Notes: generated from the letters alone by a model not told the origin. A DNA stretch of 64,000 bases from Sphingomonas corticis (GCF_012035195.1 NZ_JAAVJH010000001.1:434001-498000); one strand, 5' to 3'. Shown: positions 1-12,582, numbered from the stretch's first letter. Translations and numbers: made by a program.

Positions 1-1159
1 CGAAGTTGGACGTGCCCGGCAGCCCGATCGACGCCATGGTGAAGAGCAGGAACAGCAAGGCGTAGCGCGGCATGTTGATGGCAAGGCCGCCGTAGCGGCT
101 GATCTCGCGCGTGTGCAGCCGGTCGTAGATGACGCCGACGCACAGGAACAGCGCGCCGGAGACCAGTCCGTGACCCAGCATCACCATCATCGCGCCCTCG
201 ATCCCCTGCGCGTTGAAGGCGAACAGGCCGATGGTCACGATCGCCATGTGCGCGACGGACGAATAGGCGATCAGCTTCTTCATGTCCGACTGCACCAGCG
301 CGACCAGGCTGGTGTAGATCACCGCCACCGCGCTCAATCCGAAGACCAGCCAGAACAGCGACGACGATGCCTCGGGGAACATCGGCAGGCTGAAGCGCAG
401 GAAGCCGTAGCCGCCCAGCTTCAGCAGCACGCCCGCCAGGATCACCGATCCCGCGGTCGGCGCCTGCACGTGCGCGTCGGGCAGCCAGGTGTGAACCGGC
501 CACATCGGCATCTTGACCGCGAAGGACGCGAAGAACGCGAGCCACAGCCACGTCTGCACGTCGGCCGGGAAATCGTACGCCATCAGCGCCGGGATCGACG
601 TCGTGCCCGCGGTGATGCTCATGTAGAGCATGGCGATGAACATCAGCAGCGAGCCGAGCAGCGTGTACAGGAAGAACTTGTACGACGCGTAGATGCGGTT
701 CGCGCCGCCCCAGATGCCGATGATGAGGAACATCGGGATCAGGCCGGCCTCGAAGAAGATGTAGAACAGGAAGATGTCCTGCGCCGCGAAGGTGCCGATC
801 ATCAGCACCTCGGTGAAGAGGAACGCGGCCATGTACTCGGACACGCGCTTCTCGATCGCGACCCAGGACGCGCCGATGCAGATCGGCATCAGGAAGACCG
901 AGAGCGCGATCAGCAGCAGCGCGTAGCCGTCGATCCCCAGCGCCCAGGCGAAGCTGCCGAAGACGGGGCTATATTCCTGGAACTGCCACTGCGCGCCGCC
1001 GACGTCGAAGCTTGTCCACAGCACGACGCCGAGCGCGAGATCGACCAACGTCGCCGCCAGCGCGGTCCAGCGCGCGGTCTGCGCGGGCAGGAACAGGCAC
1101 GCGACCGCGGCCAGCGCGGGCACGAGCAGCATGATCGAGAGGATGGGAAAGCCGGTCAC
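1..1159 (-). CDS. nuoM: NADH-quinone oxidoreductase subunit M, C-terminus outside window
   Basis: Membrane-arm antiporter-like subunit of complex I; it forms one of the proton channels in the inner membrane. The visible 386 residues begin with a hydrophobic helix ([16 protein letters not shown]) and show typical NuoM blocks such as [17 protein letters not shown], with the channel glutamate, and [16 protein letters not shown]. The start is the GTG at 1157-1159; no ATG fits the family N-terminus better. The gene continues past the left edge. It is the last visible gene of the nuo operon, separated from nuoL by a palindromic repeat instead of the usual overlap. Identification is secure. Confidence 0.97.
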   Translation of the reverse strand, partial: MTGFPILSIMLLVPALAAVACLFLPAQTARWTALAATLVDLALGVVLWTSFDVGGAQWQFQEYSPVFGSFAWALGIDGYALLLIALSVFLMPICIGASWVAIEKRVSEYMAAFLFTEVLMIGTFAAQDIFLFYIFFEAGLIPMFLIIGIWGGANRIYASYKFFLYTLLGSLLMFIAMLYMSITAGTTSIPALMAYDFPADVQTWLWLAFFASFAVKMPMWPVHTWLPDAHVQAPTAGSVILAGVLLKLGGYGFLRFSLPMFPEASSSLFWLVFGLSAVAVIYTSLVALVQSDMKKLIAYSSVAHMAIVTIGLFAFNAQGIEGAMMVMLGHGLVSGALFLCVGVIYDRLHTREISRYGGLAINMPRYALLFLLFTMASIGLPGTSNF

Positions 1160-1175
1160 TTCGCCCCCAGAAAAC

Positions 1176-1265
1176 CGTTCGGGCCGAGCTTGTCGAAGCC
1201 CTGCCCTTCCCCTGTCGACGGGGAGAAAAGGAAGTACGACCCTTCGACAAGCTCAGGGCAAACGG
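1176..1265. repeat. Dispersed palindromic repeat, family A copy 1 (nuoL-nuoM gap)
   Basis: Inverted arms read GAGCTTGTCGAAG on the left and CTTCGACAAGCTC on the right, with GTTCG near the outer left end and an inner imperfect hairpin around cctgtcgacgggg. Five other intergenic copies of this family lie in the window (21685, 35471, 40500, 53048, 56491). It occupies most of the 121-bp gap between nuoL and nuoM. Confidence 0.8.
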
Positions 1266-1280
1266 ACGTGTCGATGGCGC

Positions 1281-3389
1281 TCATCCGGCGATGGCCCACG
1301 TGACCGCGGCAGTCAGCCCGATCAGCATGACGAAGGCGTAGGTATAGACGTATCCGGTCTGCAGCCGCGCCGCGGCGCGCGATCCGACCTGTACCAGCCA
1401 AGCCGAGCCGTTGGGACCGAAGCGGTCGATCGTGCCCTCGTCGCCCCTGTGCCACAGCACGCGCCCGATCGCGAAGGCGGGGCGGACGAACAGGAAATGG
1501 TAGAGCTCGTCGAAGTACCATTTGCGCAGCAGGAAGCGGTAGAGCGGCTGGAACGTGTCGGCGAACTTGGCCGGGAAGTCCGGCGAGCGGATGTACGCCG
1601 CCCAGGCGATCAGCAGCCCCGTCAGCATGACGATCGTGGCGCTCAGCTTCACCAGCAGCGGCACCTCGTGCATCGCGTGCATCAGATGCTCGTCGAAGGC
1701 GATCGACCCCTTCCAGAAATGCTCGCCCGCGTCGGGCTCGATGAACTGGTGGAAGAAGGCGAAGCCGGCGGCGACCGCGCCGATCGACAGCACGATCAGC
1801 GGGATCAGCATCGGCAGCGGGCTCTCGTGCGGGTGATAGCCGCCGGTGCCGGTCGGGATCTCGTTGAAGCCGCGGCTCTCCACCGCCGGCGCATGGCCGG
1901 CGTCCTCGTGCGCGGCATCCCCGTGATGGTCGGCGCCGTGATGGTCCGCGCCGTGATGCGCCTCGGCATGATGATCGTCATGGCCGTGCGCGTCGTGCAG
2001 CGCGTGCTGGATATGCTCCGACGCGGCCCAGCGCGGCGTGCCCCAGAACGTCAGGAACATCAGCCGCCACGAATAGAAGCTGGTCAGCAGTGCCGCGAAC
2101 ACGCCCGTCATCGACGCCACGGGCGATCCCGCCGCCCAGCTGACCTCGATGATCGCGTCCTTCGAGTGATAGCCGGCGAACCCGCCGATGCCGTAGATGC
2201 CGACGCCCGTGATCGCCAGCGTGCCCAGCAGCATCGCGACGAACGTGACCGGGATCGACTTCCGCAGGCCGCCGTAGAAGCGCATGTCCTGCTCGTGATG
2301 CATCGCGTGGATCACCGAACCCGCGCCGAGAAACAGCAACGCCTTGAAGAAGGCGTGCGTGAACAGGTGGAACATCGCCGCACCATACGCGCCGACGCCC
2401 GCGGCGAAGAACATGTAGCCGAGCTGCGAGCAGGTCGAATAGGCGATCACGCGCTTGATGTCGGTCTGCGTCGTGCCGACCGTCGCGGCGAACAGGCAGG
2501 TCGCGGCACCGATGAAGGTGACGAAGCCGAGCGCGGTCGGCGACGCCTCGAACATCGGCGACAGGCGGCACACCATGAAGACCCCCGCCGTCACCATCGT
2601 CGCGGCATGGATCAGCGCCGACACCGGGGTCGGCCCCTCCATCGCGTCGGGCAGCCAGGTGTGCAGGCCGAGCTGCGCCGACTTGCCCATCGCGCCGACG
2701 AAGAGGAGCAGGCACAGCACCGTCATCGTATCGAAACGATAACCGAGGAAGCCGATCGTGCTGCCCGCCATCCCCGGCGCCGCGGCGAGGATCGCCGGGA
2801 TCGAGACGGTGTCGAAGACGAGGTACGTGCCGAAGATGCCGAGCATGAAGCCCAGGTCGCCGACACGGTTGACGACGAACGCCTTGATCGCGGCGGCATT
2901 GGCGCTCGGCTTGCGGAACCAGAAGCCGATCAGCAGGTAGCTGGCCAGCCCGACGCCTTCCCAACCGAAGAACATCTGGATCAGATTGTCGGCCGTCACC
3001 AGCATCAGCATCGCAAAGGTGAACAGCGACAGATAGGCGAAGAAGCGCGGCTGGTCCGGATCCTCGCTCATATAGCCCCAGCTATAGAGGTGGACGAGCG
3101 CCGAGACGCTGGTGATGACGACCAGCATCACGCTGGTCAGCGCATCGACGCGCAGCGCCCAGTTCACGTCGAACGTGCCGGACTGGATGAAGTGCAGCAC
3201 CGGCGTGACGCTCGCCTGCGCGTCGCCGAGGACGAACGACAGGAAGATCGGCCATGACAGCGCGCAGGCGACGAACAGCGCGCCCGTCGTGATCGCCTTC
3301 GGCAGCGTCGCGCCGAACGACTTGTTCGCGAAGCCCGCGACGATCGCGGCGACCAGCGGCAGGAAGACGATGAAGAGGATCGAGTGCAC
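1281..3389 (-). CDS. nuoL: NADH-quinone oxidoreductase subunit L
   Basis: Largest antiporter-like subunit of complex I (702 aa), with the long lateral helix along the membrane arm. The N-terminus MHSILFIVFLPLVAAI, the block FFGWEGVGLASYLLIGFWF and HTWLPDAMEGPTPVSALIHA are diagnostic. Around residues 460-500 lies a striking loop rich in His and Asp/Glu (HGHDDHHAEAHH, then repeated HHGAD units), inserted between transmembrane segments and followed by the C-terminal helices. Start ATG; the gene begins 7 bp after nuoK ends. The His-rich stretch could bind metal, but that is inference. Confidence 0.97.
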   Translation of the reverse strand: MHSILFIVFLPLVAAIVAGFANKSFGATLPKAITTGALFVACALSWPIFLSFVLGDAQASVTPVLHFIQSGTFDVNWALRVDALTSVMLVVITSVSALVHLYSWGYMSEDPDQPRFFAYLSLFTFAMLMLVTADNLIQMFFGWEGVGLASYLLIGFWFRKPSANAAAIKAFVVNRVGDLGFMLGIFGTYLVFDTVSIPAILAAAPGMAGSTIGFLGYRFDTMTVLCLLLFVGAMGKSAQLGLHTWLPDAMEGPTPVSALIHAATMVTAGVFMVCRLSPMFEASPTALGFVTFIGAATCLFAATVGTTQTDIKRVIAYSTCSQLGYMFFAAGVGAYGAAMFHLFTHAFFKALLFLGAGSVIHAMHHEQDMRFYGGLRKSIPVTFVAMLLGTLAITGVGIYGIGGFAGYHSKDAIIEVSWAAGSPVASMTGVFAALLTSFYSWRLMFLTFWGTPRWAASEHIQHALHDAHGHDDHHAEAHHGADHHGADHHGDAAHEDAGHAPAVESRGFNEIPTGTGGYHPHESPLPMLIPLIVLSIGAVAAGFAFFHQFIEPDAGEHFWKGSIAFDEHLMHAMHEVPLLVKLSATIVMLTGLLIAWAAYIRSPDFPAKFADTFQPLYRFLLRKWYFDELYHFLFVRPAFAIGRVLWHRGDEGTIDRFGPNGSAWLVQVGSRAAARLQTGYVYTYAFVMLIGLTAAVTWAIAG

Positions 3390-3396
3390 GGACGTG

Positions 3397-3714
3397 TTAC
3401 CCCTTCATCCGGCTGGGATCGTCGACCGAGATCGAGCCACGGCCGCGGAAGAAGATGACGAGGATGGCAAGGCCGATCGCGGCCTCGCCCGCCGCCACCG
3501 TCAGCACGAACATCGCGAAGACCTGTCCCACCAGGTCGTTCAGCGCCGCGGAGAAGGCGACCAGGTTGATGTTCACCGCCAGCAGGATCAGCTCGATCGC
3601 CATCAGGATGACGATGATGTTCTTGCGGTTGAGGAAGATGCCCAGCACGCCCATCGTGAACAGCAGCGCCGCCACGACGAGATAGTGGATCAGGCCGACT
3701 CCGCCTGCACTCAC
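3397..3714 (-). CDS. nuoK: NADH-quinone oxidoreductase subunit K
   Basis: Small three-helix membrane subunit of complex I, 105 aa, close to the family norm. The helices around [20 protein letters not shown] carry the conserved membrane glutamates needed for proton transfer in this family; the C-terminus is a short polar tail. The start is GTG at 3712-3714, sharing GTGA with the stop of nuoJ, the coupling pattern repeated through this operon. Confidence 0.96.
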   Translation of the reverse strand: MSAGGVGLIHYLVVAALLFTMGVLGIFLNRKNIIVILMAIELILLAVNINLVAFSAALNDLVGQVFAMFVLTVAAGEAAIGLAILVIFFRGRGSISVDDPSRMKG

Positions 3715-4322
3715 AATTGCACCCCCTGCCCGATCTCCGGCCGCACGTTGCGCGTCGCGTCCTGCGGCCGGCGCGCCACCTGACGCGCGATGTTCTGATA
3801 GCGCGAGCCGCTCCGCTCGCGATGCGTCAGCACGATCGCGCCGATCATCGCCACCAGCAGCACGAAGCCGGCCGCCTCGAAGATGAAGAGATAGCGCGTG
3901 TACAGCAGGTAGCCGACCGCGGTGATGTTCGGCACGCCGGCATCGACCGGCGCGGCGCGGCGCGACAGCTCGATCCCGCCCGCGTCCCAGGCGAACACGC
4001 CGATCAGGATCTCCGCCACCAGCGCGACGGCGAGGACCAGGCCGATGCCGAAGTAGCGCACGAAGCCCGCGCGCAGCGAGGCGAAGTCGATGTCGAGCAT
4101 CATGACGACGAACAGGAACAGCACCGCGACCGCGCCGACGTACACGATGACGAGCAGCATCGCGATGAACTCGGCCCCCACCAGCACCATGAGGCCCGCG
4201 GCGTTGAAGAACGCCAGGATCAGCCACAGCACGGAGTGGACCGGGTTGCGCGACGCGATCGTCATCGCGCCGGACAGCAGCACGACGAGAGCGAAGATGT
4301 AGAAGGCGATGGCCTGGATCAT
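3711..4322 (-). CDS. nuoJ: NADH-quinone oxidoreductase subunit J
   Basis: Five-helix membrane subunit of complex I, 203 aa. Conserved features are [19 protein letters not shown] and the [19 protein letters not shown] helix containing the family pi-bulge region. After the last helix there is a polar tail of about 35 residues (ending EIGQGVQL). The stop overlaps the GTG of nuoK. It starts with ATG, 9 bp downstream of the nuoI stop. Confidence 0.96.
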   Translation of the reverse strand: MIQAIAFYIFALVVLLSGAMTIASRNPVHSVLWLILAFFNAAGLMVLVGAEFIAMLLVIVYVGAVAVLFLFVVMMLDIDFASLRAGFVRYFGIGLVLAVALVAEILIGVFAWDAGGIELSRRAAPVDAGVPNITAVGYLLYTRYLFIFEAAGFVLLVAMIGAIVLTHRERSGSRYQNIARQVARRPQDATRNVRPEIGQGVQL

Positions 4323-4331
4323 GGCGCGCGC

Positions 4332-4817
4332 CTAACGGTACGGCGCATCGGCGGCAAGGTTCGCGGCGATCGCGCGTTCCCAGCGGTCGCCGTTGTCGAG
4401 CAGCTTGGCCTTGTCGTAGATCAGCTCCTCGCGCGTTTCCGTCGAGAATTCGAAGTTTGGACCCTCGACGATCGCATCCACGGGACAGGCTTCCTGGCAC
4501 AGGCCGCAGTAGATGCACTTCGTCATGTCGATGTCGTAGCGCGTCGTGCGGCGCGACCCGTCGTCGCGCGGCTCCGCCTCGATCGTGATCGCCAGCGCGG
4601 GGCACACCGCCTCGCACAGCTTGCACGCGATGCACCGCTCCTCGCCGTTGGGATAGCGGCGCAGCGCGTGCTCGCCGCGGAAGCGGGGCGAGATCGGGTT
4701 CTTCTCGAACGGATAGTTGATCGTCGCCTTGGGCTTGAAGAAATACTTCAGCGTGAGGGCGTGCGCCTTCACGAACTCCCACAAGGTGAACGCCTTGATC
4801 GTCGAAGCGAGACTCAT
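4332..4817 (-). CDS. nuoI: NADH-quinone oxidoreductase subunit I (8Fe ferredoxin)
   Basis: Peripheral-arm subunit of 161 aa carrying clusters N6a and N6b, which pass electrons towards cluster N2 in NuoB. Two CxxCxxCxxxCP motifs are visible, [12 protein letters not shown] near residue 62 and [12 protein letters not shown] near residue 101. Length and the N-terminal amphipathic segment match the family. It begins one base after the nuoH stop. Confidence 0.97.
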   Translation of the reverse strand: MSLASTIKAFTLWEFVKAHALTLKYFFKPKATINYPFEKNPISPRFRGEHALRRYPNGEERCIACKLCEAVCPALAITIEAEPRDDGSRRTTRYDIDMTKCIYCGLCQEACPVDAIVEGPNFEFSTETREELIYDKAKLLDNGDRWERAIAANLAADAPYR

Positions 4818-4818
4818 G

Positions 4819-5865
4819 TCAGATCCCTACCCGCATGAACATCAGCACGCCGGAGACGAGGAACACCCAAAACAGCGACAGCGGCAGGAAGACCTTCCAG
4901 CCCAGCCGCATCAGCTGATCGTAGCGATAACGCGGCACCGTCGCCTTGATCCAGCTGAAGACGAAGAAGAAGAACAGGATCTTCGCGAACAGCCAGATGA
5001 TCCCCGGCACGGCATATAGCGGCGCCCAGTCCAGCGGCGGCAGGTAGCCACCCCAGAACAGCGTCGCGTTGAGCGTGCACATGAGGATCACGTTGGCATA
5101 TTCGCCGAGCCAGTAGAGCGCGAAGCTCATCGACGAATATTCGGTCTGGTAACCGGCGACCAGCTCGCTCTCCGCCTCCGTCAGGTCGAACGGCGCGCGC
5201 TGCGTCTCGGCCAGCGAGGAGATGAGGAACACGATCGACATGGGGAACAGCAAAGGGTTGAACGCGAAGCCGTTGATGAAGCCGTACAGCCCCTTCTGCG
5301 CCTCCACGATCCCGGTCAGGTTGAACGTCCCCGCCCACATCACGATCGAGATGAGCACGAAGCCGATCGCCACCTCGTAGCTCACCATCTGCGCGGCGGC
5401 GCGGATCGCGGAGAAGAAGGGATATTTGGAGTTGGACGACCAGCCCGCCAGGATGATGCCGTAGACGCCCAGCGACGAGGCGGCGAGCACGTAGAGCAGG
5501 CCGACGTTGATGTCCGCCAGCACCACCTCCGGCTGGAACGGCACCACCGCCCACACGATCAGCGCGACGGTGAAGGTGATGATCGGCGCCAGCAGGAACA
5601 GGCCCTTGTTCGCCGCGGTGGGGACGATCGTCTCCTGCAGGAACACCTTCAGCCCGTCGGCGAACGACTGGAGCAGGCCGAACGGCCCCACCACGTTCGG
5701 CCCGCGCCGCAGCGCCATCGCGGCCCAGATCTTGCGATCGGCGTAGATGATCATCGCCACCGCCAGCATCAGCGGCAGCGCGATGACGAGGATGCCGATG
5801 ATGGTCGCCAGGAACCACGCCCAGCCATAGGGCAGGCCGACGGAGGTTTCGAAGAAGTCGGTCAC
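4819..5865 (-). CDS. nuoH: NADH-quinone oxidoreductase subunit H
   Basis: Membrane subunit at the quinone-access junction of complex I, 348 aa. Landmarks are [40 protein letters not shown] and the acidic loop [20 protein letters not shown], all characteristic of NuoH. The reading frame extends upstream, but the GTG at 5863-5865 gives the family N-terminus ([16 protein letters not shown]) and a GTGA overlap with nuoG. Confidence 0.97.
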   Translation of the reverse strand: MTDFFETSVGLPYGWAWFLATIIGILVIALPLMLAVAMIIYADRKIWAAMALRRGPNVVGPFGLLQSFADGLKVFLQETIVPTAANKGLFLLAPIITFTVALIVWAVVPFQPEVVLADINVGLLYVLAASSLGVYGIILAGWSSNSKYPFFSAIRAAAQMVSYEVAIGFVLISIVMWAGTFNLTGIVEAQKGLYGFINGFAFNPLLFPMSIVFLISSLAETQRAPFDLTEAESELVAGYQTEYSSMSFALYWLGEYANVILMCTLNATLFWGGYLPPLDWAPLYAVPGIIWLFAKILFFFFVFSWIKATVPRYRYDQLMRLGWKVFLPLSLFWVFLVSGVLMFMRVGI

Positions 5866-7852
5866 TCCGCGGCCTCCGCGAACGCTTCGCCATGGACCAG
5901 TTCGGCCGAGCAGCGCTGCATCGTCGGCGATGCGCGGCAGATCGCATTGGTCAGGTAGAAGTCCTTGATCGGATAGCCCTCGATCCGGCCAGCCGCGGTC
6001 GTGCCGAGCGACGGCGGGTTCCACGCGAAGGTCTTCAGGCCCGGCTCGGCGAGATCCGGACAATCGAGCGCCATCGCGGCGCGCAGTTCCTCCAGCGTGT
6101 CGAACGGCAGCGTCTTGCCCAGCCGCTCGGACAGTGCGCGGAAGATCGTCCAGTCCTCGCGCGCGTCGCCCGGCGGGAACACGGCGCGCTCGCCGCGCTG
6201 CACCCGGCCCTCGAGGTTGACGAACGTCCCGCTCTTCTCCGCGTAGCTGGCACCCGGCAGCACGACGTCGGCGTGCGCCGCGCCGCGGTCGCCGTGGTGG
6301 CCGACATAGACCTTGAACCCGCCGAAGCCGGTGAACTCCACCTCGTCCGCGCCGAGGAAATAGGTGACGCCGGCGTCGCGCGCGTCGGCGATGCCGCCCT
6401 TGCTGGCATAGCCGAGCATCAGCCCGCCCATCCGCGCGGCGGCCATATGGACGACGTTGAAGCCGTTCCAGCCGTCGCGCACCAGGTTCAGGCTGGTCGC
6501 CAGCCCCAGCGCCGCGCCGTGCGCGCCCTTCATCGCCGCACCGCCGACGATCACCGCCGGGCGCTCGGCCTTGCCGAACGCCTCGGTCACCGCCTCGGGC
6601 AGGTCGCCGAGCAGCGACAGGTCGTCGCCCAGCCACGTGACCTTGTACGTCAGCTCCGTCTCGGCACCGATCGCGAACACCCTAGCGCCGCGCTTGATCG
6701 CCTTGCGGATGCGCGTGTTCACCAGTGGCGCTTCCCAGCGCAGGTTGGTGCCCACGAGCAGGATCGCGTCAGCGCGCTCGATGCCCGCGATCGTCGTGTT
6801 GAAGTTCACCGCGGCCAGGCTGGAGGTGTCATAGTCCATGCCGGTCTGCCGCCCCTCCAGCACGGGCGTGCCGAACTGCGTCGCCAGCGCCTTGGCGGCG
6901 AACATCGTCTCGCAATCGACCAGGTCGCCGGCGACCACGGCCACCTTGCCGTGGTCCGCCGCGACGATCGCCTCGAACGCCTCATCCCAGGTCGCGGGAT
7001 GCAGCTTGCCGCCGCGCCGCACATACGGACGGTCGAGCCGGCGGCGCACCAGCCCGTCGATGGCGTGGCGCGTCTTGTCGTGCGCCCATTCCTCGTTCAC
7101 GTCGTCGTTGATGCGCGGCACGCAGCGCAGCACCTGCCGACCGCGGCTGTCGAGGCGGATGTTCGTTCCCACCGCGTCCATGACGTCGATCGTCAGCGTC
7201 TTGCGCAATTCCCACGGCCGCGCCTCGAACGCGTAGGGCTTGCTGGTCAGCGCGCCGACCGGACACAGGTCGACCACGTTGCCGCTCAGCTCGCTGGTCA
7301 CCGCCTCCTCAAGATAGGAGGTGATCTGCATGTTCTCGCCGCGATAGATCGCGCCGATCTCCTCCACGCCCGCCACTTCCTCGGCGAAGCGGATGCAGCG
7401 CGTACACTGGATGCACCGGGTCATGATCGTCTTCACGATCGGACCCATGTACTTCTCCGTCACCGCGCGCTTGTTCTCGTCGTAGCGCGAGTGGCCGCGG
7501 CCATAGGCCATGGCCTGGTCCTGCAGGTCGCACTCGCCGCCCTGGTCGCAGATCGGGCAGTCGAGCGGATGGTTGATGAGCAGGAATTCCATGATGCCCT
7601 CGCGGGCGTTCTTCACCATCGGCGTGGTGGTGAAGACCTCCTGATTGTCCGCCGCGGGCAGCGCGCACGACGCCTGGGGCTTGGGCGGCCCGGGCTTCAC
7701 CTCGACCAGGCACATGCGGCAATTGCCCGCGATCGACAGCCGCTCGTGATAGCAGAAGCGCGGGATCTCCTTGCCCGCGGCCTCGCACGCCTGGAGCACG
7801 GTGGCTCCCTGCGGCACCTCGACCTCGATCCCGTCTACCTTAAGCTTGGGCA

Positions 7853-7853
<1 letters not shown>
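5862..7853 (-). CDS. nuoG: NADH-quinone oxidoreductase subunit G
   Basis: Large peripheral-arm iron-sulfur subunit, 663 aa. The N-terminal ferredoxin-like domain has cysteines 34, 45, 48 and 63 ([15 protein letters not shown]...C) for the 2Fe-2S cluster; next come the His/Cys set [14 protein letters not shown] and the 4Fe-4S set RCIQCTRC. The rest is a molybdopterin-oxidoreductase-like domain that no longer binds the cofactor in this family. Much shorter than the roughly 900-residue enterobacterial form, as is usual in alphaproteobacteria. Its ATG overlaps the TAA of nuoF by one base. Confidence 0.97.
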
Positions 7854-9174
<1,321 letters not shown>

Positions 9175-9178
<4 letters not shown>

Positions 9179-9849
9179 GCGCCCCACTCCGGACGATAAT
9201 CGTGGTTCTCGCTCATCATCGCCACCAGCGAGGTCGGTCCGCCGAGCGGCTCGACGGTGTGACGGCCGGGCTCCTGCGTACCTGCCTTGGGCTGCTCGCC
9301 GCGCGCCAGCGCCTCGATGATCGTAACGGTGCGATCGTAGTCCAGATCCTCGAAATTGTCGTCGTTGATCTGCACCATCGGCGCCGACGCGCAATTGCCC
9401 ATGCACTCGACCTCGGTCAGCGTGAACAGGCCGTCCGGCGTGGTCTTCCCCTTCACCAGTCCCTTGTTCTTGCACGCCGCCAAGACGTCGTCCGACCCGC
9501 GCAACATGCAAGGCGTCGTGCCGCACACCTGCACATGGTAGCGGCCGACCGGCGCCAGGTTGAACATCGTGTAGAAGGTCGCGACCTCGTACACGCGCAT
9601 GTACGGCACGCCGATCTCGCGCGCGACATACTCGATTACCGGCACGGGCAGCCAGCCCTGCGTCTGCGTCTCCGCGCCGACCTGCCGCTGGGCGAGGTCG
9701 AGCAGCGGGATCGACGCGGACTGCTCGCGGCCCGCCGGGTAGCGCGCGAGGATGGCGTTGCGCTTCTCGCGGCTCTCGTCGGACCAGGCGAACGCTCCCC
9801 AGCGGGCGCGGACCTCGGCTTCGTCGGGAATTTGGGGTGCGTCAGCCAT
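9175..9849 (-). CDS. nuoE: NADH-quinone oxidoreductase subunit E
   Basis: Thioredoxin-fold 2Fe-2S subunit (cluster N1a) of the NADH module, 224 aa. The cluster cysteines are visible as CGTTPC and the later ECMGNC. The C-terminal extension of about 40 residues (ending HDYRPEWGA) goes beyond the minimal family length and is commonly seen in alphaproteobacteria. It starts with an ATG that shares one base with the nuoD stop. Confidence 0.96.
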
Positions 9850-11144
9850 CAGCGGTCACATTCACCGAAAACGATATCCATCGCGCCCAGGATCGCGGTC
9901 GTGTCCGCCAGCATGTGGCCGCGGCTCATGAAGTCCATCGCCTGGAGGTGCGAAAAGGCCGTGGGGCGGATCTTGCAGCGGTACGGCTTGTTGCTGCCGT
10001 CGCTGACGAGGTACACGCCGAACTCGCCCTTGGGGCTCTCGGTCGCGACGTACACCTCGCCCGCGGGCACGTGATAGCCCTCGGTATAGAGCTTGAAGTG
10101 GTGGATCAGCGCCTCCATCGAGCGCTTCATCTCGCCCCGCTTCGGCGGCGCCACCTTGCGGTCGGTCGTCGCGACCGGCCCTTCTGGCATCTCGTTCAGG
10201 CACTGGCGCATGATGCGGGCCGACTGACGGACTTCCTCCACGCGCACCATGAAGCGGTCGTAGCAGTCCCCGCGGGTGCCGACCGGCACGTCGAAGTCCA
10301 TGCGATCGTAGACGTCGTATGGCTGCGACTTGCGCAGGTCCCACGGCACGCCCGCGGCGCGGATCATCGGGCCGGAGAAGCCCCAGGCGATCGCATCGTC
10401 GCGGCTGACGGTGGCGATGTCCACGTTGCGCTGCTTGAAGATGCGGTTGTCCGCGACCAGGCTGATCGCATCCTCGAACAGCCGCGGCAGGCGCGTGTCG
10501 AGCCAGTCGCCGATGTCGGCCAGCAGCTTCAGCGGCACGTCCTGGTGCACCCCGCCGACGCGGAAGTAATTGGCGTGCATCCGCGCGCCGCTGATCCGCT
10601 CGTAGAAGTTCATGCAGTCTTCGCGCAGCTCGAACAGCCACAGGTTCGGCGTCATCGCGCCGACGTCCATGACGTGCGAACCGAGGTTCAGCATGTGGTT
10701 CTTGATGCGCGTCAGCTCCGCGCAGAACACGCGCAGATATTGCGCGCGCAGCGGCACCTCCAGGTCGAGCAGCTTCTCCGCCGCCAGCACGAAGCTGTGC
10801 TCCATGCACATCGGCGAGCAGTAATCGAGCCGGTCGAAATACGGGATCGCCTGCGCGTAGGTCTTGTACTCGATCAGCTTCTCGGTGCCGCGGTGCAGCA
10901 GGCCGACGTGCGGGTCGATCCGCTCCACGATCTCGCCGTCGAGCTCCATGACGAGGCGCAGCACGCCGTGTGCCGCGGGATGCTGCGGACCGAAGTTGAT
11001 CGTGTAATTCTGGATGGCGACGTCGCCCGGCTCCGCGTGCGCGCTGTCGGTCGCGTGCAGGATCTTCTCCACCGCGGGATCTACCGCGGTGCGCGCGTTG
11101 ACCTCTTCGGCGCGGGTCGGCGCGTCGGTGTGTACGTCGCTCAC
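9849..11144 (-). CDS. nuoD: NADH-quinone oxidoreductase subunit D
   Basis: 49-kDa-type subunit lining the quinone pocket, derived from the hydrogenase large subunit, 431 aa. The conserved [20 protein letters not shown] and [14 protein letters not shown] blocks, with the quinone-site histidine loop, are present. An N-terminal extension of about 40 residues rich in Ala/Glu precedes the core. Start is the GTG at 11142-11144, giving a GTGA overlap with nuoC. Confidence 0.97.
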   Translation of the reverse strand: MSDVHTDAPTRAEEVNARTAVDPAVEKILHATDSAHAEPGDVAIQNYTINFGPQHPAAHGVLRLVMELDGEIVERIDPHVGLLHRGTEKLIEYKTYAQAIPYFDRLDYCSPMCMEHSFVLAAEKLLDLEVPLRAQYLRVFCAELTRIKNHMLNLGSHVMDVGAMTPNLWLFELREDCMNFYERISGARMHANYFRVGGVHQDVPLKLLADIGDWLDTRLPRLFEDAISLVADNRIFKQRNVDIATVSRDDAIAWGFSGPMIRAAGVPWDLRKSQPYDVYDRMDFDVPVGTRGDCYDRFMVRVEEVRQSARIMRQCLNEMPEGPVATTDRKVAPPKRGEMKRSMEALIHHFKLYTEGYHVPAGEVYVATESPKGEFGVYLVSDGSNKPYRCKIRPTAFSHLQAMDFMSRGHMLADTTAILGAMDIVFGECDR

Positions 11145-12016
11145 TGGTTCTGTCCTCCAGTGCCGCCGCCCGCCGGCCCGCTACTCTTGCCGGGCAGCAC
11201 GTCGGGATCGGCAGGCTTGGGCTCGCCGCCGTCCGGGCCGGGCTTGCCCGCTCCGGTCTCGGCGGTGCTGCCCGCGTCCTTCTTCGCATAGGGCTCGCTC
11301 GGCGCGGACGGCGCCGCCTTGGCGCTCTGCGCGGCGTCGGCCTTCTGCACCTGCGTCGCCGTCAGCGGCGTGGGCGCGCCCTTCGCCTCGGGCAGGGCCG
11401 CCTTCTCGTCGCCCGGCAGCACGTATTCGGCGCCTTCCCACGGGCTCTCGAAGTCGAAGCTGCGGAAATCCTGCGCCAGCTTCACCGGCTCGTACACCAC
11501 GCGCTTCTGCTCTTCCGAATAGCGCATCTCGACATAGCCGGAGAGCGGGAAATCCTTGCGGAACGGATGCCCGCGGAAGCCGTAATCGGTCAGGATGCGG
11601 CGCAGGTCGCGATTGCCCGCGAACAGCACGCCGTAGAGGTCGTAGACCTCGCGCTCCAGCCAGCCGGCGACGGGCCACAGCCCCGTCACCGACGGTACCG
11701 GCGTCTCCTCGGTCGCGCCGACGTGAACGTGCAGGCGATGGTTGCGCGTCAGCGAGAGGAGGCAGTAGACCACCTCGAACCGCTCGGCCCGCGACGGATA
11801 GTCGACGCCCGCGATCTCCATCAGCTGCTGGTATTCCAGGCCCGGCGTGTCGCGCAGCGCGGTCATCGCCGCGACCAGCCCGTCGCGCGTCACGTGCAGC
11901 TGCACCTCGCCCGCGATCTCGATTGTGTCGAGCAGCGCCGCGCCCAGCGTCGCGCGCGCGGCCTCCATCGTCGCCTCGTTCAGCGAGGAGGCCCAGGCGG
12001 GTGCCGGTGCCTTCAT
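11141..12016 (-). CDS. nuoC: NADH-quinone oxidoreductase subunit C with long disordered tail
   Basis: 30-kDa-type subunit that packs against NuoD, 291 aa. The conserved core ends around residue 200 after [20 protein letters not shown] and the segment [19 protein letters not shown]. The last 85 or so residues are low-complexity Ala/Pro/Gly/Lys (for example [12 protein letters not shown] at the end), predicted disordered by composition. The ATG at 12014-12016 overlaps the nuoB stop (ATGA); the frame runs open upstream but that part is antisense-like noise. Confidence 0.96.
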   Translation of the reverse strand: MKAPAPAWASSLNEATMEAARATLGAALLDTIEIAGEVQLHVTRDGLVAAMTALRDTPGLEYQQLMEIAGVDYPSRAERFEVVYCLLSLTRNHRLHVHVGATEETPVPSVTGLWPVAGWLEREVYDLYGVLFAGNRDLRRILTDYGFRGHPFRKDFPLSGYVEMRYSEEQKRVVYEPVKLAQDFRSFDFESPWEGAEYVLPGDEKAALPEAKGAPTPLTATQVQKADAAQSAKAAPSAPSEPYAKKDAGSTAETGAGKPGPDGGEPKPADPDVLPGKSSGPAGGGTGGQNQ

Positions 12017-12582
12017 CGCTCGATGCTCCCGGAACGGCGGATCTTCCGCTGCAGCTGCATCACGCCGTACAGCAGCGCCTCCGCGGTCGGCGGGCAGCCG
12101 GGAACGTAGATGTCGACCGGCACGATGCGGTCGCAGCCGCGCACGACGGAATAGCTGTAGTGATAATAGCCGCCGCCGTTGGCGCACGACCCCATCGAAA
12201 TGACGTACTTGGGCTCCGACATCTGGTCGTAGACGCGGCGCAGCGCCGGGGCCATCTTGTTGCACAGCGTGCCCGCCACGATCATCACGTCCGACTGGCG
12301 CGGCGACGCACGCGGGGCGGCGCCGAACCGCTCCATGTCATAGCGCGGCATGTTGACGTGGATCATCTCCACCGCGCAGCACGCCAAGCCGAAGGTCATC
12401 CACCACAGGCTGCCGGTGCGCGCCCACTGGAACAGGTCCTCGGTCGAAGTGACGAGGAAGCCCTTGTCGGTCAGCTCGCCGTTCAGGCTGTCGAAGAAGC
12501 CCTGGTCGGGCGCCACGACGCCGCGCCCGCTCTCCGGCGCGTTGACGAGGCCGACGGGGCCGGAGTGCGCCTCTACTCCCAT
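12013..12582 (-). CDS. nuoB: NADH-quinone oxidoreductase subunit B
   Basis: PSST subunit carrying cluster N2, the last cluster before quinone, 189 aa. The adjacent cysteines in [11 protein letters not shown], then [10 protein letters not shown] and [13 protein letters not shown], give the four ligands. The ATG at 12580-12582 lies inside the last codons of nuoA, a 10-bp overlap. The frame continues upstream on sequence opposite to no recognised protein, so the ATG is preferred. Confidence 0.97.
   Translation of the reverse strand: MGVEAHSGPVGLVNAPESGRGVVAPDQGFFDSLNGELTDKGFLVTSTEDLFQWARTGSLWWMTFGLACCAVEMIHVNMPRYDMERFGAAPRASPRQSDVMIVAGTLCNKMAPALRRVYDQMSEPKYVISMGSCANGGGYYHYSYSVVRGCDRIVPVDIYVPGCPPTAEALLYGVMQLQRKIRRSGSIER

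Noticed and set aside
1131..3257. Very long open reading frame on the plus strand opposite nuoL
   Set aside because: Composition is Arg/Gln/His/Asp-rich with no domain; it is the mirror of a well-supported minus-strand gene in very GC-rich DNA. The same applies to other long frames such as 5892-8141, 48622-51840 (other frame) and 57324-59459.
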